NCBI GenBank assembly: GCA_013399115.1
Contig: VXAA01005176.1
Coordinates: forward strand, 501,438-565,437
Direction: 5' to 3'
Length of the DNA: 64,000 nucleotides
Source: Anseranas semipalmata
Lineage: Eukaryota > Chordata > Aves > Anseriformes > Anseranatidae
Part shown: piece after piece, positions 38,304-49,817 of the stretch
Layout: each line of letters begins with the position of its first letter
Position numbering within the stretch: the first letter of the stretch is position 1
Translations under genes and position numbers: made by a program
Notes under the pieces: model-generated
The model's input: only the letters and a program-made list of their open reading frames with translations
What the model was told of the DNA's origin: nothing
The model's database searches: none

Positions 38304-39784
38304 CTTTCTGAGATTGAAATATATTCTTGTTATGGACACATTGATGTCTACGAACAGGTGCTTCAGCAAACAAACACTGAAGATGTTTGAAGATGTTCTG
38401 TTTTAAACTAATAGAGAAATAAAAAGCATGCAATCAATTTCTTTCCTATTTATTCAAGCATTATGGAACTATAATACTTTACTAGGCTGTTCTGAGCACA
38501 AGAAAATTTCTTGGATTCATGCTGGCAGTAAGTGGCCCTTTGAGGATTCGGGTGTTTTCCCCCCCAGACACTTTTCTTACTCTTCTGGTTGATCTAAATC
38601 TTATCAATTTCTCCCTCTTGAAGTATAAAGCAGTTCAGCTCTCAGATGGCTTGCGGTTTTTGAGATTGAAGTGGAGGGAGAATGACAGTCTGTCTGTCTC
38701 AAAACCTATTTCTGAATTCATTCATGAACCCTCATTAAAGATGTAAGAGAATTATGAAGGCAGAGAAATAATGTAATAGAAGTCTTCTCCGAAGTGGTCT
38801 CACTATCTTACCACACTCGGATATCTGATATCCATTGTGACACACTTTCTTCCGCATTGATGAATTTTAATTTTTGTTGCTCAAGGGTAACACTTCAGGA
38901 ACAGTATGAATGGTCATTATATCACATACATATTAGAGTCTGCCTCTCTTTAAACTAGATGCCTGAATTAATAAGGTCCTTTGCCTGTACTGTGCTGCCA
39001 TACTGGCAAATACTTTCTGACTGGGTAAAACTAAAGTGCAAAAAAGTGCTTTCCCAGCTGTCTTGTGAAGTCAAGATCAGAGAACAGCATGCGGGCTTTT
39101 GATATCACATCAGGACGCACATTCTCCAGAGCTCTCCATTTTGCCAATGGAGACCACGTTGCTTGAAAGCCTCTGACTTTGAGAGGGGGCAGGAAAACTC
39201 CCACACATCCCCCTCACTGCACCCCCACCCCCAAACATCACATAACTCTTCTGTCATTTGCAACAGAGTACTAAATAATATGTTATTTTTGCCAAATAAA
39301 GTATGGATTAAGCCTGGTCAAGTCCAACTCTTCCTGCTTTATATTCCTATAAAAACATTTCAAATGATGCTTCTGAATTCATAACTACAACTAGTAATGT
39401 TTTAACCCCTACAACTTCATCCACCCTCTGTCCTGAAGGTAAGATTTACTCAACACTGAAGATGAGCAAGGCAAGTTTGACCCGATTTGTTCATGCTGGC
39501 TTCAAAAGATAAAGTGTAACAACGCTTACCCTTTGCTGAAGACACTAAAAATGACATCTACGAAAACAACATGCATCACACACTGACTTAAAGTGACCCA
39601 GGTTTTTATTTCCTTTATTGCAGAGTAATAATTTCGTCATCTCCTTAAAAAATTAAAGTATAAAAGACAATAAGAACTAAACTCTAGGAGGTTAAGAGGG
39701 AAAACATAACAGGATTTCTTCACAATAAACTAGCTTATAATATGATTATATCTTTTTTTTTTTTAATCAAATACACAGATTTTT

Positions 39785-39814
39785 ATTCATTGTGTTAGCC
39801 ACTACACAATGAAT
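39785..39814. other. Perfect 11-bp hairpin with 8-base loop
   Basis: ATTCATTGTGT (39,785-39,795) pairs with ACACAATGAAT (39,804-39,814). The stem is too short for a microRNA precursor. Confidence 0.88.
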
Positions 39815-40550
39815 TTCTACTCAGATGTCAGGCAGTTATTTCCCCACCAACACCATATCACCATTATTATTCAGTTACAATAACAAATCAAAACACATTA
39901 TTGTGCCACAGAGCTGAATATTCTGTCCTAGCACTACCCCAACAGTGGAACTCGAGCTTCGGTGCAAAATACTTAAAGAAAAATGTATGTCCACTTCATT
40001 ATGCTGCAGCAATTTCTTCATGAGTTGTCACGAGCAAAACCACCAGTTCATGTCACAGAGGTACTCAAAAGACTAATTTGCTTGGGTAAAATCTTGCTGT
40101 ACAGTTTTCTGAACCACCTGTTCTGAATATAGCTTGTGTATTCCAGCACAGCAATGTTTGCCACATAGAAATACATTAACAGCGCAGAAGCTGCCAGTAA
40201 TTTTGCTTTCTAAGTGATCAGTCAATACTGCCTGATAAGATCACATCAGCAACAAAGGCAGCCTTTCAATATTAACCAATTGTATATCCTATCTTTTCCC
40301 AGGTGACTGGCTGTGATGCCAGGTGAAAAGGTGATGGAGAGTTCAGAAACGCAAGATAAATGATAGATGACTGCAAATTACATTAGCAAACAAAAATCCA
40401 AGGATAGCTACTATTTAGAGCAAGATACTAGTGGGTCAGAACTTTCTCCTATCTTGACGTAACAAGGGACCCACTGGGAATGAGAAGACCTAGATTTTAA
40501 GTTCTTCCTGAACACAGACAAAAACTCCACCTATCCCACACCCAGCTGGT

Positions 40551-40580
40551 CTGCCAGACTGACATCTGCCAGACTGATTT
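40551..40580 (+). repeat. 15-bp direct tandem duplication
   Basis: CTGCCAGACTGACAT followed at once by CTGCCAGACTGATTT. The first 12 bases are identical, indicating a recent slippage duplication. Confidence 0.85.
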
Positions 40581-41297
40581 CTGGTCTTTGCCTGAAGTTA
40601 CCGCTAGGCTCTGGCCATCTCACTTCCACAAACACAGTAATGCATGTCTGCCCAGGCAATACTTCTCCAGACCTACATCTGGTCCATCAGGGTGTGAACT
40701 CAGGTTCATTTCTTCAATTAGAAGAATTCTATCACCCCTGCAGTCAAGCCATGACTGATTTTTGGAAGACAGGATGTGTGAAGAAAACAAACAAACAAAA
40801 AAGTTGTATAGNGCACCCAGAGTAAAAAATTTACTCAGACATGCAATGAAAGCCCAATTAGCTGCACCTACCTGTACTAAAGAAACATCTGACAAACTTC
40901 TATTAGCTAAAGTTATTGTGGTGGACAAGCTGCTTCTTCCTACACAGGAACAAAGATTCAATTGTCGGCGCTTATAAATTGATCCCATCCTCACTGCTTG
41001 AGCTGGGAAGCATAGGACATATGGATTTTCAGCATGCACAATAAGAAATCTTTTGATCTTGGATAGACTACATAAAATCTAAACCCATTCCATCAAAAAA
41101 TATAAATTAGTTAACTGAAGCATTATGTTCAGAATGTCCAAAATTTTAAGTAAGGGAATTTGCCCAGCTTTCTTCTTCAACAAAAACAGAGCCTGGGTGG
41201 AATCTCAGCCAACACCACAGGTGTCTAGGTCCTTAAGAGCACATGAAGGAAAATGTCCCAGTCACCAGCTGCCAGGCCTATACCAGGCCTGGTTACA

Positions 41298-41391
41298 TAT
41301 ATTAAAATATAGTATACTAATACCTATATATAATACCTATATATAGTATAATAATACCTATATTAAAACAAAGGTTTTAATATATAGACTT
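41298..41391. repeat. AT-rich imperfect tandem repeat (TAATACCTATAT unit)
   Basis: The motif AATACCTATAT recurs at about 41,319, 41,332 and 41,354 within AT-rich sequence flanked by two related AATATA blocks. Looks like an irregular local duplication. Confidence 0.65.
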
Positions 41392-43177
41392 CATTATCTC
41401 ATGCTGCTTCTTTTACTCTGGTAAGATTTTGGCTCTCTTAAGAAACATCACTGCCAGGTTCCTGCGTCTGTCACATTGAAAAAATAAACAAAATATAACC
41501 CTGTCTTAGACTTTGCTCCAGACAACCAAGGTAGGTGAGGCTGTACGGGTATTTTCGTGGAGTACATTAACCATTAAAGAATCAGACAGTAGTAGCAGAT
41601 GGGTTTGCCAGTTTGTCCCACACTAGGCCATTTACTCCATCTATCTATCAAGTCGGTCTTGCAGTCTGACAAGGTCAAGCAGTCATCAACAGGATCTTGT
41701 GCCCAAATTGCAACACATCTTCCAGGTAGGCGGTACCAAACATAATATGAGCAAGATATATTGCCCTTCAGTGATAAGAAAGCAACACTTACATATTGAC
41801 CAGTACAGTACCCCCAAGTGATCAGCTGAGCATATCAGATTTTGGTGAAAGGGAATGCCTACACAATTCAGTGGTTATTGCACAGTCTTACACACCCAAT
41901 ATAGAGATAGCTTCACTTACACTAGCACTTATAGCCAACTTCAGTGACACCCCACATAGTTCGATTATGTGACCCTACATGAGGTCATTTGACCTTCACC
42001 ATAGAAAACCAAATTCCTATGTTAATTCAGCAATACAACCATTCTGTGAACATCCATTAAAGTAACATCTGCGGACTATCTATCAAGGTGTATTTTTCTC
42101 GAGATGCAGATAACATTCTTGTAAGACATGGTATTCCAACTGAAGGTTTTTCAAGTATGGTTAAAAACACAACACTAAAATATTCTTGGTAAAATGTATG
42201 TTCTTACTTTAGGATTCCTGTATTTCTGACAGTCTCAAGAAATTTGCATTGCATACCAAACCTTTAAAAAAATACTGTACACAACACGTATTTAACTACT
42301 TCTTATTAATATTTGAACAATATCTAATTGAAGCAGTGTTATTTTGTGTGTTAAGTTTTATTCCTTTTCAGGTGACAGCAAGCAGCAACCTAAAAAAGTA
42401 AGCTATGTTTGAATAATACATTTACACTGCCGTTATTTAGTGTGTTCTTCAGCACTCTCAGAATCTGAACTGTTGGCAGCTTTCTGGAAAGTCAGCTTTG
42501 TAATACGTACCAAATACTAGAAAGATAGATATGTACTAAAATTTGAGATTGACAGACAGCTGGATTTAAAGGGAAAGTAAGTAGACTGGTGGTAGCAACT
42601 ATGTGAACTTAATAGCAGAAAAGTGAGAGTCATGGGATATCTGGGATCAGATCAGGCTCTGTCAACCAGAAGATGATATTGCTCCTTTAAGGCCATCAGG
42701 GTTCCTGGTCTGCTATGGGAACAGACGATTTAAAAACAGTTCTGTCTAGTGTTAAGGGAACCCGAAGTAATTTGAGCTGGCAAAAGGAACTGTAGAATTG
42801 CATCAGTTTAAGATGACATTTGGCCTGCTCTTCCTGGCTAGTTGAGGAACAGGGCAAAGCAACGGGAACATGCAAATACTTTTTTTCTTTTCTGCAGCAT
42901 TAATAAAAGAGATAACCATTGAAATCTAGGCTCCAAATAATTCATTCCATAACTTAAAATAAATTTTTAGGTTTTTACTAACGACTTTAAATACCACTTT
43001 TTAAAGTTTCCCTCGCACTGTTTGCGCACATCAACAAGTTCTTCTCAGATACCTTACTATTACTTTAATGATTATTTGCTATAAGTAAATTAAAGGACAC
43101 AGTATTTTCTTTAAAAAATAGCCATCTAGTTTAATATCAATAAGTAGCATCTAGTCAGCACAGTGATGACAGTAGGT

Positions 43178-43198
43178 CTATTTCACATAGTGAAATAG
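43178..43198. other. Perfect 9-bp hairpin with 3-base loop
   Basis: CTATTTCAC, loop ATA, GTGAAATAG. It stands alone, with no repeat around it. Confidence 0.85.
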
Positions 43199-43646
43199 TC
43201 ATTCCCTGCCCCTTGTTCATGTTTCAGTTTCTCTGCATGTAGCATAATTTGACAAAAGTAAAAGAGAAATACTGATAGAGTGCATCTACTACTACTCTTT
43301 CTGAGTAAGGAAGGAATTTGCCAACGAAGTGACAGAACTTTCCTTAGGAAGGTACTGGAAGGTTACTGGGAAGTCTAGAGAGTAAAATTAAAGCCAACCC
43401 AAATAGAAGGGATAGCATTCACTGAGAATGACACAGAGATTAAAGATAACATCAGGTATGGCCCCAAAACCACGTAAATACTTGCTTGCATTGAAAATAG
43501 AGGATTGGATATTCCTGCTGATCAATGTAAGGTGGCCAATGGAAATATCAGAGTGAACCTATATCCTGAGATAAGAGCAAAATCCTAAAACTAAATGTGC
43601 TCAAAAGAGGGATAAGGATACAGGAGTGATGCTATTGAAAGAAGGT

Positions 43647-43674
43647 ATATGTGTACCAAGATATGTGTACCAAG
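43647..43674 (+). repeat. 14-bp perfect tandem duplication
   Basis: ATATGTGTACCAAG occurs twice back to back without a mismatch, just left of the AC/AT block and the LINE relic. Confidence 0.9.
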
Positions 43675-43718
43675 ATTTTTTTGAAGTTTGGAATTTAGAG
43701 GAACTTAGTAATATTAAG

Positions 43719-43797
43719 ATCACACACACACACAATTGTATATAAAACATATACACATATATAATTTTTTTGTTGTTTTATATATATGGTTTTATAC
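43719..43797. repeat. (AC)n/(AT)n low-complexity block
   Basis: An AC run (about 43,722-43,734) passes into alternating AT/AC sequence. ATATAAAAC (43,740-43,748) and GTTTTATAT (43,775-43,783) form an inverted pair across it. Confidence 0.8.
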
Positions 43798-43799
43798 CT

Positions 43800-44420
43800 T
43801 TAGAGGTACAAGATACAAGATCTACCTTTAAAGGAGGAAGAGAAAATAACAACATGGATCAAGCAAATTTAAGATCATTAGCCTGATCCCAGTTGACCAA
43901 AACTCTATCCTTAAAAACTCATTTATAAAAGATGGTTATCTAAGTTAATGGAAGCTTAGTAAACTTGCATTGAATTTTATTCAAAGTAGACTGTTCCAGA
44001 CTAATGCAATAACTATTTTATAAAGAAGATGAATTGAAACTAAGTTCAAATAAATTACTGAATGTTCAATATAGCACTACAATAAAAATCGTGAGTTCAG
44101 CTGTAAAAGACAGGTTGTAATACAAGAACTGTATACTGTGTAAAGAATAAACTAAAGAAAAATAACAGTGGTTTGCACTAGACTGGAAGAATGTTGTTCA
44201 AGTAGTCCTCCAAGGACCAGTCTTGGAACTAATATTAATTAGTTAATAACTGCGTTGGAGAAAAATGGAATTGACTTGTGAAGACAGTTGATCAACAGAA
44301 ATTATCAAGATAAAGTCAGATATAACAGCGAATAACTCATGGAAATGATGGGAGCAGTAAAATTGCGATGATATTCAGTCAAGGTGCAAGATCATTTTTC
44401 AATACTAAGCATTTCTAGTT
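43800..44420 (+). mobile_element. Ancient, degenerate CR1/L3-type LINE reverse-transcriptase relic
   Basis: No ORF survives, but three blocks appear in the right order and roughly the right spacing for the RT domain of CR1/L3-clade LINEs. Near 43,832-43,893, AAAGGAGGAAGAGAAAATA and then ATTAGCCTGATCCCAGTTG correspond to the stretch encoding the N-Y-R-P-[IV]-S-L-T-S motif. Near 44,005-44,022, CCAGACTAATGCAATAAC matches the conserved CAGACTAAT block. Near 44,203-44,260, CCTCCAAGGACCAGTCTTGG corresponds to the P-Q-G-S-V-L-G block, followed by TTAATAACTGCGTTGGA (the I-N-D-L-D stretch). Relic sequence may reach left to about 43,310, but I cannot show that. The decay suggests an insertion far older than the CR1 at 49 kb. 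I am fairly sure of LINE origin, less of the family. Confidence 0.65.
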
Positions 44421-44753
44421 TTATACTTGAATTGTTTGGAAGTGAAAAAGGAAGAGAGAGACTTGGGTTTCTTTTTCAGACTGATTGACTGAGCTATTAA
44501 TTCACTGTAGCTGTGGAAGAAACAAATACAGTCTTGTGAGGTGGCAGTTGGTGTATTTCCATTTTATAAAATGTCATTGTACAAAAACCCTTGCGAATCA
44601 AAGCAGCTTAAAACTGTGACATCTACCTTGCCGATAGCACCGAGATAAAGAAAATACACCTCTTAGAAAGCAGGGAACTTAGGCGGGTACTATGCTGTCA
44701 CTTTTCAATGAGTAACAAATTCATTAAAACTAAAGATAAGGCAATATATTCGT

Positions 44754-45296
44754 ATGCCTGAAGGAAATTTCTCACAACCTGGGAACAGAAACTATGCCAT
44801 GATTACAAATCACCGTAAGATTCAGCCAACAGAAGGCAAACTGACAAAGTTAACCCATGTAATTTGGCTGCTAGGATGTGCCTCAAGTTTAAATCTTCAA
44901 ATGAAGAACCTCTATCTGAATAGTGACTCATCATCAGCTAACATATGTAATGGCCTTGAGCAAACTGCTGATTCAACTATTGGCCTTGCTATCTCAAGTG
45001 ATTCCTTCCCATGTTACTTTTCAATTGCAGTTTTCATTGTGCAAAGCTCATGTTGCATTTATGACGATAACTTATTTATAGTTTGTACTCCTCTATGTAA
45101 TCTAATTAGGTATTCCTTTGTTGTAAGCATTCTACATCTCATCAGATCTCCTTCCCAAAGCCTGTTCCAATCTATTTTCAGTGGTAATGTTGCTATCTTC
45201 TTTTGTGCAAGAAGGTTGGGACCTTTGCATTTTTACTGCACATTCCTTGGTCTGCAGGGCTATAAAATTTGTTACCTCAAAACGCTGAAAGATTAA
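44754..45296 (+). other. 180-codon ORF, function unknown, doubtful gene
   Basis: Begins MPEGNFSQPGNRNYAM and has hydrophobic, Cys-rich stretches (residues about 85-110 and 120-170) that resemble translated AT-rich non-coding DNA more than a designed membrane protein: segments are irregular and rich in Ser, Ile, Phe and Cys. No family recognised. It lies 330 bases downstream of the LINE relic but shows no LINE motif. Probably chance. Confidence 0.1.
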
Positions 45297-45602
45297 GACC
45301 AAAAGCCAGTTAGAATACTACACCAGGGCAAATCAAAGTTATAATAATCATCACATTCAACATTTCACATTTAAGGTACAACTTTTTAATATCTCATATT
45401 ATAGTACTCATTGCTCCTTTCCATTTTTCTATTTATATGACTGCTGAACGAAAATTTAAAAGTACCTGCACGGTAAAGGACACAACTTGAATGGGTCCTA
45501 GATACAGACATTCTTTCTACTTATGAATTCTGTATGAATGTTTTGAAGCCTTTCTTTCTGCTATACAATCATAGTCTCTCATTGTTCAACATCTACATCA
45601 CT

Positions 45603-45619
45603 GGGGGCGGGGGGGGGGG
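45603..45619 (+). repeat. G-run (G5-C-G11)
   Basis: Seventeen bases with a single C interruption, standing alone in AT-rich sequence. It could form an intermolecular or very short-loop G-quadruplex, but fewer than four separated G runs are present. Confidence 0.85.
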
Positions 45620-46186
45620 AATAACACAATGTTATCATTGGGATTTGTCACTTTCTATCCTGCCATAAGTGCATTTCTCAGCAAGTTCTCAGCTTTCAGA
45701 CTTTTTGCCAAATGCTACCAGACTGCAACAAAGCTTTGCCTCAGACACCATAACAAAACGGGATTCAAATTAGGAAAACTGATCCAAGCTGCAACCATGA
45801 TCTTGACGTCTTAGACTCTGCACATTTGACTGGATCTTCTGTCAGAATCTAGCTGGGACAAGCCGGTATGATGACACCTGAGGTACTGAGTACCATTTTA
45901 CAGAAAATCAAACAAACTTCTGTAACAGGAGCAAGAAGCACAAGCAACTTGCAAAGCCCTAACACCAGCCTTGCATGACCCCTGTATCAAGTGTTGTGTC
46001 ACCCACTCTTTCCATGTCTCCTCCTTACCTAATTACAACTTTGAATGGGAAATCTCATGGCAGCCCAGAATCAGACAGCAAAAGGAACTGAGGATTTAAT
46101 CACCGACCTCAAGGCAAAAAGCAGTACATTCTGCAGTATGGTTTTGGAAGCAGTTCCACCGATTCCACATCAGGGGTGAGAGGCAT

Positions 46187-46256
46187 CAGGTCAGATTTAT
46201 TTCTGGCATAAATCAGTACACTTCAAAAAAGATACACTGGGGAAGAATTTGGCCTG
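46187..46256. mobile_element. Palindromic MITE-like ancient repeat, copy 2
   Basis: Starts CAGGTCAGATTTA (46,187-46,199) and ends GAAGAATTTGGCCTG (46,242-46,256). The reverse complement of the last 13 bases matches the first 13 at 9 positions. Internally, TGGCATAAATCAG and GATACACTGG resemble the 'ACACTGGTGTAAATCAG' core of the same kind of reptilian/avian repeat. It shares the GAATTTGGCC end with the element at 6.3 kb. More diverged than copy 1, so less certain. Confidence 0.42.
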
Positions 46257-49230
46257 TTTTTAACTTTAAGTCAAAGCTGCAGAGATCTGCAAAGCTGGAG
46301 AGATCTAGAGAATTTCAATTTCCATCACCTTTACATTGTCTTTTTATTTTATGTCTGTTATTTATTTTGGTAAGTCATGATGTTAATGGCCAACCTTTAA
46401 AAACAAACAAAAGATACCACCATTCTAAACCTAAACTAACAACAAAGACAAGTACATAGAGCTGTATGTTTCTGTATTTATTTTTTTTTAAATGATGTCT
46501 CTTTCAAAAGAAGTTTGGAAAATACAGCATTGTATACAAGTTAAATCACCATCCTGATTGTAAAAGTAGTTCTTATACAATTGTATTTACACTTTTTAAG
46601 TAATTGTATTATTATTTGACACATCACACGCTTGATATGAAGATAATTTTATTAAAAAACTGAGAGAAGAAACTGACTGAAGAAGAAGGGAGGGAGGAAG
46701 AGTAGAAGAATACTTTTTATCCAGTCCTTCGGCATCAGCTTTCATGTTAAAAAATGGACATATGGAAAAAGAAGTAGTCTCACAGGCCTTTTAAGAAAGT
46801 AATAATAATTAAAACACAAAATGTTACTGACACTAACTGGAGAACTTTTGTTTGCTTGCTTCCTACTCATTAGAGATTTATAGTAAATACTCCAATACTA
46901 GAACTACTGCAAGTGAGGATGCCGCATGGCTGCTTCCAAGAACAAAGATTTTAAGCTTCAGTAAAAAGTTAGGGCATGATCTTAATCACGATTGTGTCCA
47001 AGTGAACAGATACTGTGATCAGCTTTGTGATGTGTAAGGGACTGAGACAGTGTGCAGGAAAAACATAAAACCTTTTGTGCAATTATGCCATATGACATAA
47101 GAAAACAAATTCCCATATTTTGCATGAAGAAGATGGTACTGAGGAGAAGACTTCTGCTTAAGTTATCATTGGGGCTATAACTTCACTGCCAAGACAATGT
47201 TTTTACATTTTCCTCTTCTTTCCAGCACAGCAACAGCTACTTAATCTATATCTGTAGCTGCTGGGCTGCTTTGATATCCAGACATTTGTCTGCACCCCCA
47301 CAAAAGGATTTTTTTTTTTGTTGATGGCCTGACTTTAACCCTCTTCATCCCATTCCCATCAAAAACAAGCAAATGCTGCAGCTGCAGTTAAGTCAAACCA
47401 ACTTTACTTTTACTTTTTGATGACAAGCAGAAAAAAAAAAAGACATACAGAATGGGGATCATCCTCCAATGCACGTTATTAAAATCAGTTACAGCATACC
47501 AAAGGAAAAAAGTGAAAAAGGCACAGACTTTTTTCCACAGTGCTCTAAGGAAGAGAGCTCCCTGGTCACAGGTCCCCTGTGACCTCCTGGAAACGTTAAT
47601 GATAAAGGTGCTAACACTCAGTGAATGCCTCATAACCCTGAACATGACCTCTAGATTTAATTCAGCCGTTCTTGTCTCTTCCACTTTCTGACACAGTCTT
47701 GTTCAAGAGTTATGTTATCTTGGCTTATAATTTTGACCTCTGAAGGCTAGGGGCATGGAGTCAATCAATTCTTCATACCTCAGACCTACCTGAAGGATTC
47801 CTTTTCACCACCCCATTGCATTCACTTTCTGAAATATTCTCTTGAATATTGCAAGCATGTTTTAACCTCAAAACTGCTATGAAAAAAATGGAGTAAATTC
47901 TTAACCCCCTTCTCCGCAGAAGTAGTTATGTTCTTCTCTTATTTTGAGTGTATGGGGCAGGGGGAAGGACAACAAAAACCTCACGACACATTCAATAGTA
48001 AAATATCAGTGTGCTGGTTTATACAAAAGAAGCAATTCTTACTGTATTTTACTTCCAAACTAAGATTGTGTTCTATATTTGTTCTCACAGTTCACAGTTT
48101 ACCTGAAGCCACATGTAACAGAAGAAAGGGAGGGAAAGGCTCATTATGGGCAGCACTTATTTCCACTCTATGTACAGTTAGAGGTATGAGTTAGTTTAAA
48201 TATCAAAGCAGGCCATTAAATAGCTAGCCAATTAGATAATCTCCATTACAGGCAACCACTGCTATTTAATTAGCTTGTTTAAAAACACCCCCAATACACA
48301 TACCCTGAGGATAAAACCTCCTGTAAAAGAAAAAGGATATTTAGCATCCACAGCTGCCAATATTCGCAGATACACGAATGTATCTCTCAGATAAAATACA
48401 TAGAGGCCACTGTGAGATTTACTCTTCTTAAAGCCACAGGATTCAAAACTGCCTGAAACCTGCTTTCTTGGTTACTATGATCGAGTCGAATAGAGGAAAT
48501 TTTGGCCAGATGTGTAGCAGAAGAGAGGAAATCCCTCTCACCCCTCTCCAAAACAAGATTATTAACTAGCCAGCTCTGAATAATCCATGGGGAATCCAAC
48601 TTTCTTGGCACAGATGCAGCTTTCTCAGTTATTTCCTAATCCCCCTTCCTCCCAATTCATGCACCTGCCTTTCCATCTCATATTCATTCTTTTTAAAGAT
48701 AGATTTTAGTTTTCCTCCTAATTGGGAAAACTGTGCAAAAGAATTCACTGACCCTTAGAAGAACCTATTAACTGTCAAGCTGAGTCTGCTGCCTTGAAAC
48801 ATAATTTATTTCTCATTATATCTAAACTGTTATTAAATCCAGACAAAGAAAACACCAAATGACATCATTAATTACTCTGCAATACAAAATGAAGCTTAGT
48901 AAGTTGTATGTAGAACCTGAATACTCTTGCAAATAATCCTGTCTTACCCTAGCAGACAAACAAGAACTTTTCCCAGTTGTTCAAGTTATCTATAAAATAG
49001 AATTTTGTGAAGATAGAGACATCACGCATAAAGAAACCTTCACTGCACTATAAACTTTCCACTGGAAAGAAAAACTTTCTGCCCTGTGACTTAAACACAG
49101 ACTACGTGAACTAAATTTTGACCCGTATCATGCTGGTATGAGAATATATTTAGAATCTGAACTGCACTTCATAAAGCAAATAGTTGACTGAACCACACCA
49201 GTATGCATGTTTTATCAACATGGCTCGGTA
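46257..49230. other. Unannotated sequence left of the CR1
   Basis: Includes a purine tract near 46,680-46,702 and a T9 run near 47,310. ORFs reach at most 98 codons. Nothing recognisable. Confidence 0.7.
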
Positions 49231-49817
49231 TATAGAATATCCCAAGTTGGAAGGGACCCACAAGGATCATCAAGTCCAACTCCTAGGTCCCTAAAAGGCA
49301 ACTCAAAATCAGACCATGTGTCTGAGAGCGTTGTCCAAACGCTTCCTGAACTCTGTCAGGCTCGGTGCCGTGACCACTTCCCTAGGGAGCCTGTTCCAGT
49401 GCCCGACCACCATCTTGGTGAAGAACCTTTTCCTGATATCCAGCCTAAACCTCCCCTGTCGCAGCTCCGTGCCGTTCCCTCGGGTCCTATCGCTGGTCAC
49501 GAGAGAGAAGAGATCAGCGCCTGCCCCTCTGCTCCCCTTGTGAGGAAGCTGTAGACCATGATAAGATCTCCCCTCAGTCTTCTCCAGGCTGAACAAACCA
49601 AGAGACTTCAGCCGCTCCTCATATGTCTTGCTCTCTAGGCCCTTCACCATCTTAGTAGCCCTCCTTTGGGCACTTTCCAACAGTTCCATATCTTTCTTAT
49701 ACTGTGGCGCCCAAAACTGCACACAGCACTCGAGGTGAGGCTGCACCAGCGCAGAGCAGAGCAGGACAATCACTTCCCTCGACAGCTAGCAATGCCGTGC
49801 TTGATGCACCCCACAAT
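49231..49817 (-). mobile_element. 5'-truncated CR1 (chicken repeat 1) LINE
   Basis: Non-LTR retrotransposon fragment lying on the minus strand. Its 3' end is at the left (near 49,231), where the minus strand has the CR1 3'-UTR pattern around GACTTGATGATCC and GGGTCCCTTCCAACT, then one copy of the terminal 8-mer (ATTCTATA). The 5' end breaks off near 49,817, the usual result of incomplete target-primed reverse transcription. It is clearly GC-richer than its flanks. The body encodes the C-terminal part of the CR1 reverse-transcriptase ORF (separate entry). It is the only comparatively young transposable element in the window. I saw no convincing target-site duplication. The CR1 assignment is very likely; the subfamily is not determined. 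Confidence 0.95.
49309..49773 (-). pseudogene. CR1 reverse-transcriptase ORF, C-terminal fragment
   Basis: Reads 154 codons from a GTG (not an ATG), so this is a fragment of a longer frame and not a gene with its own start. Family hallmarks: residues 2-11 [19 protein letters not shown] near residues 21-29; [12 protein letters not shown] near 61-72; [14 protein letters not shown] near 88-101; and the end block [10 protein letters not shown] followed by [13 protein letters not shown], near 108-132. The fragment lies downstream of the reverse-transcriptase active-site block, which is absent along with the endonuclease domain, so it cannot move itself. Just upstream in the same frame is a TAG (49,786-49,788), and the CR1-like sequence there seems one base short of the family pattern as I remember it. 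A dead copy. Confidence 0.9.

Larger units (their letters stand above)
37479..43177. other. Unannotated sequence
   Basis: Contains the 39.8 kb hairpin and the 40.55 kb duplication. The 139-codon minus ORF at 40,620-41,039 spans an undetermined base (N at 40,812) and shows no domain. No gene found. Confidence 0.65.

Noticed and set aside
39752..39814. On the minus strand, AATAAA followed about 17 bases later by an A12 run, like the 3' end of a processed retrocopy
   Set aside because: AATAAA near an A run is frequent in AT-rich DNA, no coding body is recognisable to the right (39.8-41.0 kb), and bird CR1 machinery rarely makes poly-A retrocopies.
40620..41039. 139-codon minus-strand ORF
   Set aside because: Runs through an undetermined base, overlaps opposite-strand ORFs and has no domain.
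43215..43250. CATGTTTCAGTTTCTCTGCA, loosely like the MIR/L2 tail
   Set aside because: Similarity limited to about 20 bases with no flanking support.
49207..49554. Plus-strand ORFs of 115 and 75 codons over the CR1
   Set aside because: They are antisense shadows of the CR1 reverse-transcriptase frame.
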